Positions 36,081 to 50,819 of a stretch of DNA of 64,000 bases are shown here, in pieces. Made by a program: the position numbers and the translations under genes. The stretch spans positions 221,001 to 285,000 of the forward strand of contig JAODUP010000525.1 of assembly GCA_025642065.1 (NCBI GenBank). The letters are read 5' to 3'. The stretch comes from Paralvinella palmiformis (taxonomy: Eukaryota > Annelida > Polychaeta > Terebellida > Alvinellidae). The notes under the pieces are model-generated. The model was given only the letters and a program-made list of their open reading frames with translations. It was not told where the DNA came from and did not search any database. Numbering within the stretch: position 1 is the stretch's first letter; every line of letters begins with the position of its first letter.

Positions 36081-36469
36081 AGTATTCGTTAATATTATTA
36101 AACAACAGTCCTTCTAATACTCCGTCTATTCAACATGTGTAAATTTAATTAATAATATTAATATTAAAACAGGTAAAGTACTGTACTGAGTTATATAGGA
36201 TCTGCAATAGTTAACTTTGGCTCAGTGGAGCCTCCGGCATGTATAAAATAGGATTGAAACAAATTTAATTAAAATGTGCCACAATAGTATATTATTAGCG
36301 TTATCAATTTCTTGCGACAAATACTAATAGGGAGGTAGTAAACTTTTAACCTTTTTAACATAATTTGTGTGCTTCATCTTAATGAAAAAACAAAACAATA
36401 TTAACAGTAACTTAGAGACTGAAGCAATTGCCTTCTCGACCATAAGCGCCTGACACCGGGTTGTCAACT

Positions 36470-37010
36470 AGCTTTCCATTGAGATGGCCTGATAATGGAA
36501 AGAATATTGTCCGTTTATTGTGATATGTGCGTCCTTGTAAATATTTAATCGCTAAACATGATTCAGATTATTTTGAAAATAATCACTCTCAATTATTACA
36601 ACCTTCTATTGCAAGGAATAGGAATACATTTGGAAATAAATTGTTTTCTTAAAAATATTTCGAACGCTGAGAAACCTGATTGTGCACATTATGTAGACAT
36701 AAACTTCGCTGATTTTCAAACGTATGAAGTGATCAAAGTTTTTATTATGGTTTTTATTCTGTCAAAACTCCCAATATTGAACAATATTCATGCAATCACA
36801 TCTTTAGTCGAAGTAAGTAACTATGGCAAGTAGTTGTGCGTGCAATAGATCCACTAATAATAGAGCAAGACATAAGTAGTGGGTTACCTATCTCAATGAG
36901 GAATATATAGTTTCACGTAAAACACTTTCCTCAATTAACAGATTGACAGTTGTGTTCTGGTCGATTCTGTGAGATATTTGTGATAGGTGTTGATGATATA
37001 TGAAACAAAG
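36470..37010 (+). repeat. Block L of unit 3
   Basis: Matches 28790-29200 in unit 2 (TTTCGAACGCTGAGAA against TTTCGAAAACTGAGAA; GTCAAAACTCCCAATAT in both). It is followed by a GT-rich tract and a pure AT run at 37200-37256. The 91-codon frame at 36558-36833 is not kept in unit 2. Confidence 0.75.
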
Positions 37011-37019
37011 AGTATGTAT

Positions 37020-37197
37020 CTATATCAGTGTGTATATGTGTGTATGTGTAGGCGAGCCTCTCAGTGCGTGTGTGTGTGTGTGTGTGTATGTGCTTCACTC
37101 CTATCTCTCTCTATTTATGTGTGTGTATATGTGTGTGTGTGAATGTGTTGTGTGTGTGTGAGCATGTGTACGTGCACGTCTGTATATTTGTTTGTGA

Positions 37198-37256
<59 letters not shown>
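37020..37256. repeat. GT-rich then AT microsatellite
   Basis: Impure GT (about 37030-37195) followed by about 28 AT units (37200-37256). Confidence 0.92.
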
Positions 37257-37259
<3 letters not shown>

Positions 37260-37260
<1 letters not shown>

Positions 37261-38930
37261 TAATCTTCAAGTATATATAGGTATATAAATGTTTGTATTT
37301 AAGTCAGGATGTATCAGATTTGGGAAAAACATTCTTGGCGTACATATTTGAAAATATTGTATGATACTTTACCTTGGAAAATAGGAACGGGACAAGGAGT
37401 AATTAAATATCCGCTCATTCAACGATAGTATTAGGTTTATGCAAATTAAGTTGTATTCTTACATATAATCTACAGATTGATACAGAAAATATTTCGAGCT
37501 AATTACTAGTGGATGGAAGTTAAAAGGCCTGTAAATTAGTTTTTTAAATACCTAGAAACAAGTAGTTATATGGTGATTAGGTAAATGTACTTCCTCATCT
37601 TTAAATAACCTTCTTGTACATGGCATCAAGATACAGATATATCCCATATGTATTGACACATTTGTCCTAATGTCATTAATTATCAACACAATAATCACCA
37701 AATAATACCAACGACAAGATCATCGTTGTGCCATCTATGAGGTGATCTCTGAGATATAAACAAAGTTAATCATCGCTATGCTGCTGAAATAATTAGTGTT
37801 AGTCTCAGCTGACAGATGGGTATTGCTATAAAAGAAGGATTCATTAGCATTATACCATTTACCACCTGCTTTACCAGGGCATAGAGGGAAACATCGGAAA
37901 CCGTTACATCTTCAACATCACTATCCGCACATTCACTCCTGCATATATACACAAGCAGATACAGTTTCATACAATAACTGGTACTCTCGATTTAGATCTT
38001 ATCCTTTATGCAATTCCTTAATTAATATTCGAGGCTATGATATCGTAGTATAGTTCATTTATTAGTGCTATTGTTTTACTGAACGTTCAGAATAACAACA
38101 TGGACATACATGTCTTGATACGTGGCATCATACCTTAGAGTAGCCTGATTTTTCTGTTGGGCCCACTGACGAATGGTTTCGATTTAATTTTCTTAATACA
38201 TTCTTCTATTCTTATCGTAAGATCATGACCATATTAGTTCGATTTTTAAATATCAATGTAATTAGTGTAAGCTGTTATTTTATCTATGAAGTAGCCAGTT
38301 CAATCAGTATTTCACCGGGTTCTATATCTCTGACAATCTAACCACAATTTCGTCTACAATAATAACGTTACCAGCCGCATGATTTACTTCGTTGTTAGAA
38401 AACAATTCTCATAAATAATAATTGTTTCGAAGATTAAGATCTACGGTTTGTATATATATCAGCATTTTAATAATCCACAATGGAAGCATTACTTAGCTGA
38501 TCTGAAAGTTTGCTACCAACATCTGATTTCCATAAATAATTAATTGTTTGAACTAATACATTACTAGGGACATTTAAATGACGTGGTACTAAGTAGGCAA
38601 GAATAAAATCATGTATCATGGTTTCATAACTGACAGTACATGCTTAATTGAAATTGACACTTTTTTCTATGAATTGTATCAATGACATACCCCGAAGTAG
38701 AGGTGCTTAGCGAATCCTATTAAAAGATAACTTTAAACGGCTTTAAAGAAACCACATAAGAATAATTTTGGTGAAGAAGAAAATGCTAATATAGTATACA
38801 AATTATATTTAATATCACTACTGCGATGGTCAATCTAAATATACTAAAATGAATGAAGCTAAAGTTCGATACTTTTTATCAAATAATAAATCGAACTGTG
38901 TTTATCGGTAATCGGTCATACAGTTAGTGT
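37260..38930 (+). repeat. Blocks N and O of unit 3
   Basis: N (37260-38070) matches 48895-49670: GGATGTATCAGATTT, CCGCTCATTCAACGATA, CATTAATTATCAACACAATA and GAAGGATTCATTAGCATTAT are shared. O (38380-38930) matches 49915-50430: AGATCTAC-GTTT, TTTGATTTCCATA-type and TATCAATGACATA-type steps. The stretch 38930-39620 is unmatched and has no recognised feature. Confidence 0.78.
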
Positions 38931-39835
38931 TATCGATTTGATAAATTTTCTATTTAACGTGGTATATACATCAACATATATTGCAATTATCACTGCAGCA
39001 ATCTGATACATACGTATATTACCTGAATAATGTTCAATATTCCAACATACACAGATTATATTTTACACTAATATAACTATAACATAAATGATAGGATGCT
39101 CTTGAATGAACATTCCTCTATGAAATGATACAATATTGCGTCTTAGAAATATATGTTGGTTTTGTAGTGCTCTACGTTTTCATTTTAAAACTAACCAAAA
39201 AGTAATGTCATGGGATTTAACGTATTGGTATATACGTTTTAAGATTGCACTGGATTTATTTTCTATTTTTCCTTATTGAAGGAACCAGGATGTAACAGCT
39301 TGGCATTTAAATCGTGGTGCTAGTGGTCCAATACCATAATGGGGGATTATTACAATTGTTGTCGAATAAAAACAAATGTTGCTGATTGATAACCTGATAT
39401 TCAGACGTAGATCTTCAAACTGTTACAATTTATTACTGTTAACGTGTTATAGTGACGAAGTGGCTAGAGAATTGCATTACAGACCTCCTGCTTATGGATT
39501 AGAATCTGTCTTATGCGATTATTGGTGGGATATACTTCTTTCATATGACGCATCTGTGCTGTATGTTCGATATTTTATCGATACTCTGGCATAACAACTG
39601 AACATTCAATATTTATTAAGTTTGGTGATATAAACACACACACACAAACGCATGCACGCACGCAAGAACACGCATCTGTGCGCTAGTTCATATTTTATGA
39701 TATCGATAACTAGTAGCAAAGTCAGTTAACACATTCTACATCAGGGTTTAAGTTTAAGTAATTTGTTTTTAATTCATCACTTTTTTTAGATGTAGGAAAC
39801 ATGTTCACGGTAAAACAAGAATCTTTTCCTCATTA

Positions 39836-39998
39836 TATATATATATATATATATATATATTGATAGAGTCGGGTAGACATAATGATGGATGAATTTAAAT
39901 AAATGTGGGACAAAGACGAGCGAAATAATTAAATGGCAAAGCGTAAAATTGACGTACAGACAAACGTACGTACGTACGTACGTACATGACGTACGTAC
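39836..39998. repeat. AT run and palindromic ACGT repeat
   Basis: AT at about 39836-39860, then GTACGTACGTACGTACGTAC-type repeat at 39963-39998. ACGT repeats are self-complementary in every register. Confidence 0.85.
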
Positions 39999-40322
39999 AT
40001 GTGTGTGTCATTGTAATTTTTAGTAATTTTCAATAATTGTACTTTGTGGTCGCTATCTTTAATTTTAAATCAGCGAGTGTACTATTATAAACACCTGCAT
40101 TAGGTAATACAAGGCAGTACATTATCATCACGTGTATATTCTGCTAACATAAGTTTCTAATCATTTACATCAAATTCATTATCGTAAATATTATACCTCT
40201 TTGTCATTCTACTACAATAGGTACTATTTCTTCTGGAACTAATATTAGTATTACAACTATTAACAGTACGGTACGTCTTATATCAGTATTGATTAATAAA
40301 TTATTTCATGTACGACATATAC

Positions 40323-40862
40323 AAAGAGGCTTTATAAGTGATATTTCAATAAAATGTTACTCAGATAGAGGCATCCTTATCCGTACCAAAATAGCATACA
40401 TACTACACTACATACATCTCTGTAATCAACCATCCCCAGCTGTTGTTGTTATCTCTGTTATTTAGCTGTGTTACGAGGAGACATCTATAGCGGATAACAC
40501 CACATCCACCAGTATGGGGTGAAAGATCTACAACAATATAGGCCGTATACCAGTCATCTGGTCTAATGTTTCTCGTCATATCATATTAGTCGAGGAATAT
40601 TAGAGGTCAGCCAGATCACAGGCTGAGAGGATGAAATCAACTCCACTGTTAATAGAGTTGTATTGACGTGTGACATGATGCCCCTAATGGTTCACGGTAC
40701 TAGTGATCTACCCGGATAAGGAATGTTAATGTCTGAATCGTTTCGGCTTCAATGCCCATGAATCACACAGTAAACGTGGGACATAAATAATTGGAATTGT
40801 GATATAAAAGTCTGCCACAATAAGGACACCGAAAGAGATGAATTATATTGTGATATATACGC
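40323..40862 (+). repeat. Module B, unit 4
   Basis: Colinear with 29705-30240 at high similarity, for example CATACATACTACACTACATA and AGAGTTGTATTGACGTGTGA. Confidence 0.88.
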
Positions 40863-41082
40863 ATTATAATATCTTTAGATTGTTTTTACTCAGCGATGGA
40901 CCAGGGAATGGCATGGAGCAGAGAAACAAATGGATAAACGTGAATTGCTATCGGCTTATTCTAACAATGTTAAAAATATAATAAAAAATGCATTAGTATT
41001 GTTGATGAGGGTTGTTAAATTCCCTGTCAAATACTGAAATAGTTAACCCTTTCGGACTTCTTTGATGTACAATTTGTATTTA

Positions 41083-41400
41083 CTCTCACTCACTCACTCA
41101 CTCACTCAACCACTCAACCACTCAACCACTCAACCACCCACCCACCACCTACTCATTTACTCACTCATCCCATCACTCACTCACTCACACACTCAAACCC
41201 TCACGTACGACACAATCACTCACTGAATCCCTCTCTCAGTCACTCACTCACTCACTCAATCACTCAAACTTACTCTTTCAGAGACAAAAGCATAGACAGA
41301 CTCATTCGTTCATTCACTCCTTCACTGAGGAATTCGTTATGGCTTGTTATCTAACAATCTCTCTAACAGCAAGTGATCAATTTTTTATTCACTCTTATTT
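41083..41400. repeat. ACTC tract, block D of unit 4
   Basis: ACTC and CAACCACT repeats, degenerating to the right. Same position in the unit as in units 1, 2, 3 and 5. Confidence 0.88.
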
Positions 41401-43198
41401 CGGCACAATTCAAACTCATTTTAAATACGAAACTCACTCATTCATTCTCCAATTCGTCTCTCATTGGTTATAACAGATGATAATTATATTTTTTTAAATC
41501 AAAAAAACAATTAATCTCTATACTATTGACTTTTATGTAAACACCTATGTATGACTAAATATATCGCTAATATTGTCAACATCGTGATAGTATCTCACAT
41601 AAGATAGGATTTTAAACTGACACAATTGACAACAGGCTAGAGGATAAATATTCCAAATACACGAAGAGCAGTCAGTGAAGACCTCCCCTCTTGTCAGCCG
41701 AATTTAAAACTGATTAGTAATCTTTAAAACACCGTTGGTGTGATTAATTTCTTAACATTTATGTAATACTTGATCAATCTGATTTTATACAATACTGCGA
41801 CATAAAGACTAAATGTTCATTAAGATAGCCCTGATCAATCAAACAAGATGAGCTGGCAGATGACTCTGAGATTTTCTACGAATTCAGGTTAAGCGGAATT
41901 AAAACTGGCCTGTTTATAATTTGTTTGAAACATTTTTGTTATTGTGTAGAGCTGTTTTTATGTGTGTATTTTATGTGTGTGTGCGTCTGTATGTGTTTAT
42001 TTGTCTATGTATGTGCGTGTGATTGTGCCTCTGTGTATTTGCTGTATAAGATGGTAGAAATACATATTTGTTATTGTTATGTTAATAATGGTTTATATAA
42101 TTTATCATTTCTGGAATGGACAATAATCGTATGTATGTAATCTTGTTGATTGATACCACTTGAACCTTCAACCAAGGGAAACTGGACGTCGTAATGAATA
42201 AATCAATTTCTGTTAAAATAGTTAAAATAACATATCTCATCAATTCTTGCTAAAAGTTAATACAGAATCATCAATATTATAAACATATTTTATATCAAAT
42301 TTCTGAAGATATTTTACCTTATTTATCTAGCAAAGCAACTAGAATAGTTTATTACTTTGTGCATAATTTAATAAGCACTTAAACGTTTTATTTGCAGGTA
42401 AAGATAAAAGTGAAGAAAGGTGAAGGGGTTTAGACAGTATGCATGACAATGGTTAGCTGGGTTATGTTTGTAATCACTTCATTGTAGCTGTATGAATATT
42501 ATTGCCCTGACAATCGTTTTTAATTTTGTACTAAACGATAGTAGTATAAAATGAGGTTAATGGCACAGCATTTTCTAGTACTGTGAGCATCTGTGCCCAA
42601 TTATCGCACTCTATACAGTAATATACGTCTATGTATTATAAGAGCACACTGTCTCATTAATGATGGATCATACTTCAAGATTTAGATGAGATGGCATCCG
42701 TGTCCATGATAACGGCTAACTAGGATACACAACAGGTTCATAATACTGGCATGCGAACAAAACAATGTAAATTTAGGTATACCAGGTGAATTTCTTATTT
42801 CGGTTTTGATAGAGATTATTTTAAATGAATCGCTCTTTTAACATTGCAACGCAGTCTACTATCTTCCCACAGGTCTTTCATTGTGTTGTATTTTGTCAAG
42901 AGATAAAACTATCCCTTTTCCATCTTAAAATATATATTAAATAATAATAGCGCTACATCTAGTATACATGACATAATTCAGTCACTTAATAAATCTTTGC
43001 TTCAAGAGATCACAATGGCTTTTCTAAAATAATTTATTACAAACGTCTCAGTACAAAATGGCCATTTCTCGTCATATCAGTTTCGGTAGATATATCTAAT
43101 GTATAATGAGATATGTATGAGAGTAGTGCACGCTTAAAAGAGAACATATTATTATCGTTATCGATGTTAGTTAAATTGTCATTGTCTTACACTAAGTG

Positions 43199-43690
43199 GA
43201 GACATTTATATCCTGATTTATGAAAGACACTCCAATAAGAAGCTACCCAGATACAGTTAACCATCGTCACTGATATAATCAATAAACTGCTCTTTAATCA
43301 CCTCTCTCTAGGTGTTGTTGTTATCTTTGGCGTTTAACTGCGCGACGGGGAGTGATCAACAAAGAAATAAACGATACCTAGGGGTATGAGGTGATAGGTC
43401 TACAACATGATGCATCGTAGTCATGTCATCTATTCTACTCTTCCCCTACATATAACACTAACTGGGGGACGTCAAAGTTCAACTGGACCACATACTAAGA
43501 AAAAGACCCTAGTGGCCCTTGAAATTGGAGATTAATTCCGAAAACGAAGGTTAAGCATTGAATAGTTATAGTCCCAACGGCAATGAACACGTTATTATGT
43601 TTGGGACACAACTAGTTGCTATTGGCATGCCAAATGCTGGCACATGGAGGATACGGAATGCAGCGAATTACGTGGGGCTTTAGCCAATGA
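43199..43690 (+). repeat. Module B', second copy in unit 4
   Basis: Shares the long 3' extension with 26521-26985 (AAATGCTGGCACATGGAGGA against AAAGGTTGGCACATGGAGGA) as well as the core GTCTACAACATGATGCATCG. Confidence 0.85.
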
Positions 43691-44907
43691 ATGGAATACC
43701 CAGAAACATCTTCCACTGTTATGGATATCGAGAAGGACATTGGAAGCTGAGGTACAAATTACTAAATGTGCATGTTTCTTTGCATAATAGAACATTGGTC
43801 GGTGTTAATATGTTGCACCGTAAGTATATGCACTCAAAGGATAAACATGAGTTTATTGAAATCCAAACTTAAATTGATAATGTTCAAGAGAAATATTAAA
43901 ATATATTAGTCAGTTTGGCGACGAACAAAAGCAGGTACTTGATGACTAATTCGCATTTATTGAAAGTACTACTCATAGGACATTGAAATAATATGTCGAT
44001 GACTGTTAGAAATTATGGATACTTTCGGAAACCATTTCGCCAGTTTGCAGAGTAAATTCTTCTATTTTCCCGGTTTTGACTTCCTAATTATCAAACAACT
44101 GAAGCAAAAGAGAGAATAATAAATTACCTCTAGTGTCGACATTTTAATATTGTTTTGATATACTGTCCATTGTTAATTGTTTCTTAAGAATCATTCACTC
44201 ACACTTAGAAAGTAAATATAAAGCTTAATATGATTATTCTAGGAAATTATTATATAGGTAATATCAATGAATTCTGGCATTCTTTGAACTTAATTGTGAT
44301 TACTGACTTGTTTATATGTATTAGAACATTGACAAATACCATTAAATATGGTAATGTTTTAACGAGACCAAAACTGAAGTAGTGTATACAAAGTAATAAT
44401 CAGAGGGATTCTCAGCTTTTGCCAACTCGGTGATAATATATCCCGGAAACGTCATACATCAACAACTACCACCGGATTTGACTCAGAACGGGCAATCAAT
44501 ATGCTATCATTTAGTACATTTTTTGATGATTTGCAACTAATGTTAAATAGGAAATGACCGGTCATAATACATGCTATTAGCACCAAATAGACAATCTAGA
44601 TGATGGAATATGGCTTAACTACAAACAGATGAATTAATCGTTAAATAAAGACCATCAACAGTAATAACATCAGCCAGTGGAGCTGTAATAGCATCAGTAA
44701 CATACATAATAGCAATTTTAATATATTTCCTTATTTCAAAAACATAACTAAGACAAATATTTCAGCGGAAGCTTGATTCGCCAGGAGTTTCCTACTTCTC
44801 TTGCATTCAATATTACATATAAAGCTATATTTTATCAACTGCTATTATTATGGGAAATGCTATCTGAAATAACTATATTCTGATATCAATCGTAATGTAT
44901 TTTTATC

Positions 44908-45480
44908 ATCTTAGCTTACTTTATCCAAACTAGTATTGCAATACTAAGATATTAACTCAAAGATATCAAGTATAATTTTGTTAAGATGTAAGGCATTAGT
45001 TTCGTTGGCCAAGAAATCCGCACTTAATTATAGGCTGAATAGCTTTCAAATAAATAAAAATAGAGTACACGAGATGATTTGCATCTGAAAATACGTCAAG
45101 TATTTCTGAGGTTTTAGTTAGTACATCAACAAATTCATTTTGTATAATATACGCTTGTAAGAAAGATCTGCGAACTAGAAACCAAACCATCTGTTTGCCA
45201 TTTGCTACATAATGCTTAAACATAACATAGCCAAACGATGGTAAAAGATACATGCGATGTTTCTTGGCTTTAATTGCAAGTGAATGTTCGCACCATTACC
45301 AGGCTATGCTATAAAACTAATTATGAATAACATATTCCGGTCAACGTGACTATTCAAATATTGATACTGTGTAATTAGACAATTAGTGCATTACCTCTTC
45401 GTATGATCCCCAAATGTCGGCAATAATCAACACAACACATACTAATTAGGCTCGATGTTATGAGTTAATATGTGCCAAGA
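44908..45480 (+). repeat. Block K of unit 4
   Basis: Opens with CTTAGCTTACTTTATCC, also at 18838 and 28316. The 85-codon minus frame (45253-44996) aligns loosely with the minus frame 19162-18965 of unit 1, but unit 2 does not keep the frame. Confidence 0.75.
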
Positions 45481-45609
45481 AGGAAGTAATAATATTAGCA
45501 TTATTATAATTACCACCAGGTTTACCTAGAGCATTTGGTAGCTCTGAACTTAGACAATTACCAACGAACATCTGTACCACCACTACCACACCACGTACAC
45601 CCCAACCTC

Positions 45610-45610
45610 T

Positions 45611-45660
<50 letters not shown>

Positions 45661-46080
45661 ATGTGTGTGTGTTCACACTAAACTATTAGCCTATGATAGC
45701 ATATAACAATTGCTCGTGAACACACACACACATACTCACAAACCCACAACCACACACATAACCACAACCACACCGTTCTACTCCGAATCACAGTAGTGTG
45801 TATATTTCCATATGCATACGAGCGTGTATTTGTATGTTTGTGTATGTATGTGTGTATGTCTGTATGTATTTGTGTAGGTGACGGTGAATGCATTTGTTTT
45901 AATTCACGATATTCTAACTGCATAATGTTCTTCAATTATCCGTTTATACCACTTCAGTAAACTTGAATTAACATACTAGTATTTAAATATGTGTGTGTGT
46001 GTGTGTGCGTGCCTGTGTGCGTGTGTGCGTGCGTGTGTTTCTTTGTATTTGTATGTGTATATATGTGTGCGTGTGTGTGT
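45610..46080. repeat. AT, GT and CA microsatellite cluster
   Basis: AT about 45612-45646, GT to about 45672, CA about 45720-45770, and GT with CG interruptions about 45990-46080. Confidence 0.88.
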
Positions 46081-49000
46081 TTATCTAAATATTTGGATGT
46101 TTATTTGTGAATCGATAACTGACTAACTCACACTGACACACAAAACATGATTGAATAATGTTATTTGCTTATCCGGTTGACTAGGTCAAACGAAATTAAT
46201 TAGCCCAATAATAATAGACTCGACGGAACTATGATTAAAACCATTTACCTTAATTATGCTAAGATACGTTGGATCCGTGAACATTCATGCCTATGTTATG
46301 TACAATGGTTGGAAATGCAAAGAATTATCAGGCAAAATACTTTTTTATCTCTATTGTAGATCAGAGGTACCAATGTCACCAAGTGAATGTCATATCATCG
46401 GGGTAAATAAAGACAATCCTATTTATTTATGCCAGAACTAAGCAGAAGATGTTAAATACTCTCTGTAATAATAATAACGTACTTCTTTACCGATATTCAT
46501 CAGATTATGCCTATTGAATCACGTAGAACATGAATTATCAATTTGACATCAATATAAATAATTATGAACATATTTTAAAGGGGAATAATCTTTGCATTCA
46601 TATTAAATATAAAACGGGCCCTTTATGTGTTCATCATCATACGATTTTGATGCAGTTATCACCAATTTTCCTAAGAAAATAGCTATTTTCTGAGTAAATC
46701 TAAAGTCTCTAATACATACTTGAAGTGTGACTATTCACATAATGCAGTATAAAGTTCCTAGTATTAAAAGAACCCTTTAACTATGGGTCAAGAATTGTAA
46801 GTAATTGTGTCTGAAATGCTAATGGGGTCGTAATGTCATATTGAAAAGAAATGTGAAAAGAAAATCCCACGAATTATAAATTACACAAGATAATTTGACT
46901 GGAAGATCGAATAAATACACAAAAAGACAAGCCGACAAACAATATACACAAATAGAACACTCCCAACTACTAGATCAACAATAGATATTTAGAGATAAAA
47001 CTATATTACCAAGAAAATCAGGCATTTAAAGATTTTGTTATTCATAGCCATACAGATCAATAACTAAATTAATAATTACAATGCTTTAGTGTGTGGTGAA
47101 GGTATATATTGTCAGATATTCAATAACAATGCATCAAGGTCACGTGTTGAATATTGTATTAAATGGTTTCCATAATACCAATGGTTACTGTACAAGAAGC
47201 AAAACTTCCTTTGGTGATTAAAGTTGACAATGACACTAAAGCATTGTTATCAACAAGGAATATACTATGCGTTCCGATAAATCTTCATCACCCATGAATA
47301 GTCCAAAGATTTTACAATTTAATGTAAGATTGTCTTTTTTACGTTCACCATCTGAGAATACAGTGCTGTCATAGTTGACTATTTACCAAACCGTTTTGTT
47401 TTTGACGCGACACATTATGATACTACAATGTACTAATGGCTATACATATCTGAGAAGTATGCCCCCTAGGACTGTTCTAGTATACATTGGCAGCGCTGAA
47501 GGCTCGTCTCGTCAAAGTCAGAATGTCTATTCCAAGCTAAAGGAGATCGTCTATGGATTTTAATATGTAAATAAGAGATATTATTTTCTCCTTGTCAAAC
47601 AAGTTCTCTGATGACGACATGTAATACATACTATCAGTGTTTACATATTTATAGACTTTTTATTTCCATGATTTGTTTAATCCGAAATTGTAATTAGCAT
47701 ACGACACTGATATAATATTATTGACTAAATATTAACTAAATAAAGTTATAATTATTTCCAAGTCACCCGTTCTGTTCAGGAAATAGGGAAGTGAAAGCAC
47801 AGTGTACTGAACTAAAAACTGCTTTAATCATTGTACTTAATTCTTCCTGAACATGCTGCTGTATAATATTTAACCATTAGCGTTATAAATTGCCTTTTTA
47901 AATGACATACTCTTTGTTCCTCTTTATTAAGCAACTTGTTAACATAGGGTGTTATAACTGCTGGAGGCTATTATTTATCATGGTTCTAGAACTGTTAGCT
48001 AAATACGTGTTTCGTTATAATGCATTTGTTATATAAAATGCTGCACTATTGTTTGCAATAATCCACTTATTTAGCATTTATGTGTCATGATGATAGTTAG
48101 GAATATGAATAATTAGCCTTTAAAAATATAAACATCTATAGCATAGTTCACTATTTAACTGCTATTTCAAAGAAACATTTCAATATAGTACATTTCCACG
48201 AATTCTGACTATTGTATATTAAATAATCTGCTTCATGCTGAGAAATGTATGTAACAAAACTGGCGTTTGTGTTTTCCTAATATTCACCTTTATTTACTGC
48301 GATCTAATTTGCCTTCGATATATTTATGGCAGCCATGTAGGTTTTATATAAGAATTAGTCCCGTATCCATAGTGCCTGATCCGGGGATGCTTATATTGTT
48401 CCATCAATAACACAAATATGTAATCTCAAAAGCATTATCAGAATGCTCCAACCTTTATAATAGCTGCTGCCTTTGAGAAACATCATATTCTTTGAACGAT
48501 TAAGTGGCATTAATAAACTATATTCCATAGCTGCAAGTTATATCACAGCTTGAAACTCTTACTGATTTGAATCAGTGTATAACTCAGATTGTTTATGTGG
48601 ATGGAGTAGCATCGTAAGAAAAATGTGTTCTGCAGATTGATCATTTCACTTGGCAGTTGGTGATGCTATCCTGGGACATGGGTCTACAGTATTCCGATAT
48701 ATCATCATGTAGCCCTTTGTATTTAAGTTGCCCAACAACTCTGCTACTCTAATTCGTATTATGTTTAAACAAATAAATATAAGCAATTATTGAAGTGGAT
48801 AAGAAATTAATGTATTGTTAATGCCGATCATTGTTATTCACATCAACTTTATAAGATCTAATCCTAGAGTAATTTACATTAGCATAATAGTTATGTCCAT
48901 ATATATATGCAGAGCTCTATGTGTACGTGTATGTTTCTATTTGAATTTGGATGTATCAGATTTTGGCAAAACCTTCTTGGTTCATAAACTTATTTGAAAC

Positions 49001-50819
49001 TGTTCCATGCGACTTTCCCTGAGAAAACAAAACCGCTCAAATCCAAACTATATTTATAAGCCATCCGCTCATTCAACGATATCAATATGTTTAAATAATT
49101 AAGTTTTGTTTTTATATGTAATCTCTAAATAGCAAAACAGAATAGTTTAGCCAATTATTGGCGAATTAAAGTTAAAATGCCCGTAGAAAGGATGGGCAAA
49201 ACACATAGAAAATTAAAACTTAATAACCTTTATTTTTCAAGTACTAGTTAGCGTGTTAGATGGCGATTAGGTACATGTATTTCGCCATTTTGTAAACAGC
49301 ATTCTAGTAATTGGCATCACAATACCCATATATTACAGATTAATTGATATTTCTGATTTTCCTCAATGCTGATATCATTAATTATCAACACAATAATTGC
49401 CAAATAACGACAATGACAGGACCATCGGTGTGCAGTCTAAGAGGTGATCATAGTCATACTGCAGAAATAATTAGGTGTTAGCCTCAGGTGACAGATGGAT
49501 TATTGCCATAAAGGAAGGATTCATTAGCATTATGCCATTTACCACCTGCTTTTCCTAGGTATTGAGCCCCCATACAATATCACTACTCGCACATTCTCTC
49601 CCATATATCCACATATCCGGATACACTCACACAAAATAACTGGTATGTTTGGTGTAGATCGTATCATTTATTTCCCGGTTACCCAACACAAATAATACAA
49701 CGGTTAGTGCGGCAGTCGGTTTGTAACTGGCTTATTTATTTAGCTCTCTCCTGCATTTCTTAAACGGATTTACGGTTTTTGAATAAATAAACATATATTT
49801 CCTTGTTCACGCTACAATAAAACGTGCCAAAAAACGAATATAAAGCTCAGGGAATTGACTAATGAGTGGGGATTCGCGAAATTAAGAACAAGGGAAAATA
49901 TATGTATTAATAGTATATTGTTTACTGTGTTGCTAGAAAAGTAGTTCATAATTAATAAATTTGCCGAAAGGTAAGATCTACTGTTTCTATCTATCAACAT
50001 TCTACGCCATTTAAACATTATTTAGTATCTTCAAAGGGTGGAAAGTTAGGTAACAACGTTTGATTTCCATATATAACTAATTGTTTCAACCATAATATTA
50101 CTAGGTAATTTTTGATGCCATCGTAATGAGTAGGCAAAAATAGAAATATGTATTCTAGTTCAAACTGATATTAAATGTTTAATTGCTATCTGCACTTCTA
50201 TCTATACAGTGTATAAATGACATATCATTAATAGAGGCATCGAGTGAATCCGACAAAACAATTATTTTAGTTCACTATAAACATGCCACGGAAGAAGAAG
50301 TTTGTTGTAGAATAATATTAAATATACCATTCAAACGTATATCTAATATAACAACCGATATGATAATTCTTCCCTATTCCCTGAATCTAAATCTACTGAA
50401 TTTTCGTCGATAAAGTCGATACGCTATATCAATAAATAATTCTAAGTTTATTTATACGTAATCAGATTATCGTCAGTTTAATCAATGCGAAAGATTTAAA
50501 ATATTCAGTAATCAGCCAGCGCGCTTACATACACACATACCCACACACAAACACACATACACACACACTCACAAATACACCAACAAACACGTTCCCAGAG
50601 GCTTTCTGTGTCTTACCTTTAATCGGTTAACGAGTTATACCTCTGTGTGTAATTATTTCTTCATCCGAGCGTACAAATGTTTTTCTTTTGAAATCACATA
50701 TATACCATTTATTTCGTACCAAACATTGTACAATAATAATATGAGTGCATAGATGCATATACAGTATGACATATATCTCGTCGTAGGTAAAAGGATTAAA
50801 GAGAAAGTAAATTAAATCA

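Larger units (their letters stand above)
29700..40320 (+). repeat. Composite tandem unit 3 (B-C'-D-E-F, then M-L-N-O-P)
   Basis: Blocks with matches in unit 4: B 29705-30240 (40323-40862), C' 30490-30708 (40870-41085), D 30708-30990 (41083-41400), E 31000-31290 (41520-41900), F 31300-31560 (41900-42060), M 33560-36080 (46080-48150), N 37260-38070 (48895-49670), O 38380-38930 (49915-50430) and P 39625-39870 (50505-50580 plus 51816-51980). L (36470-37010) matches unit 2. Blocks G to K, present in units 1, 2 and 4, are missing; in their place 31560-33160 carries unmatched sequence and a SINE. No gene is evident. Confidence 0.85.
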
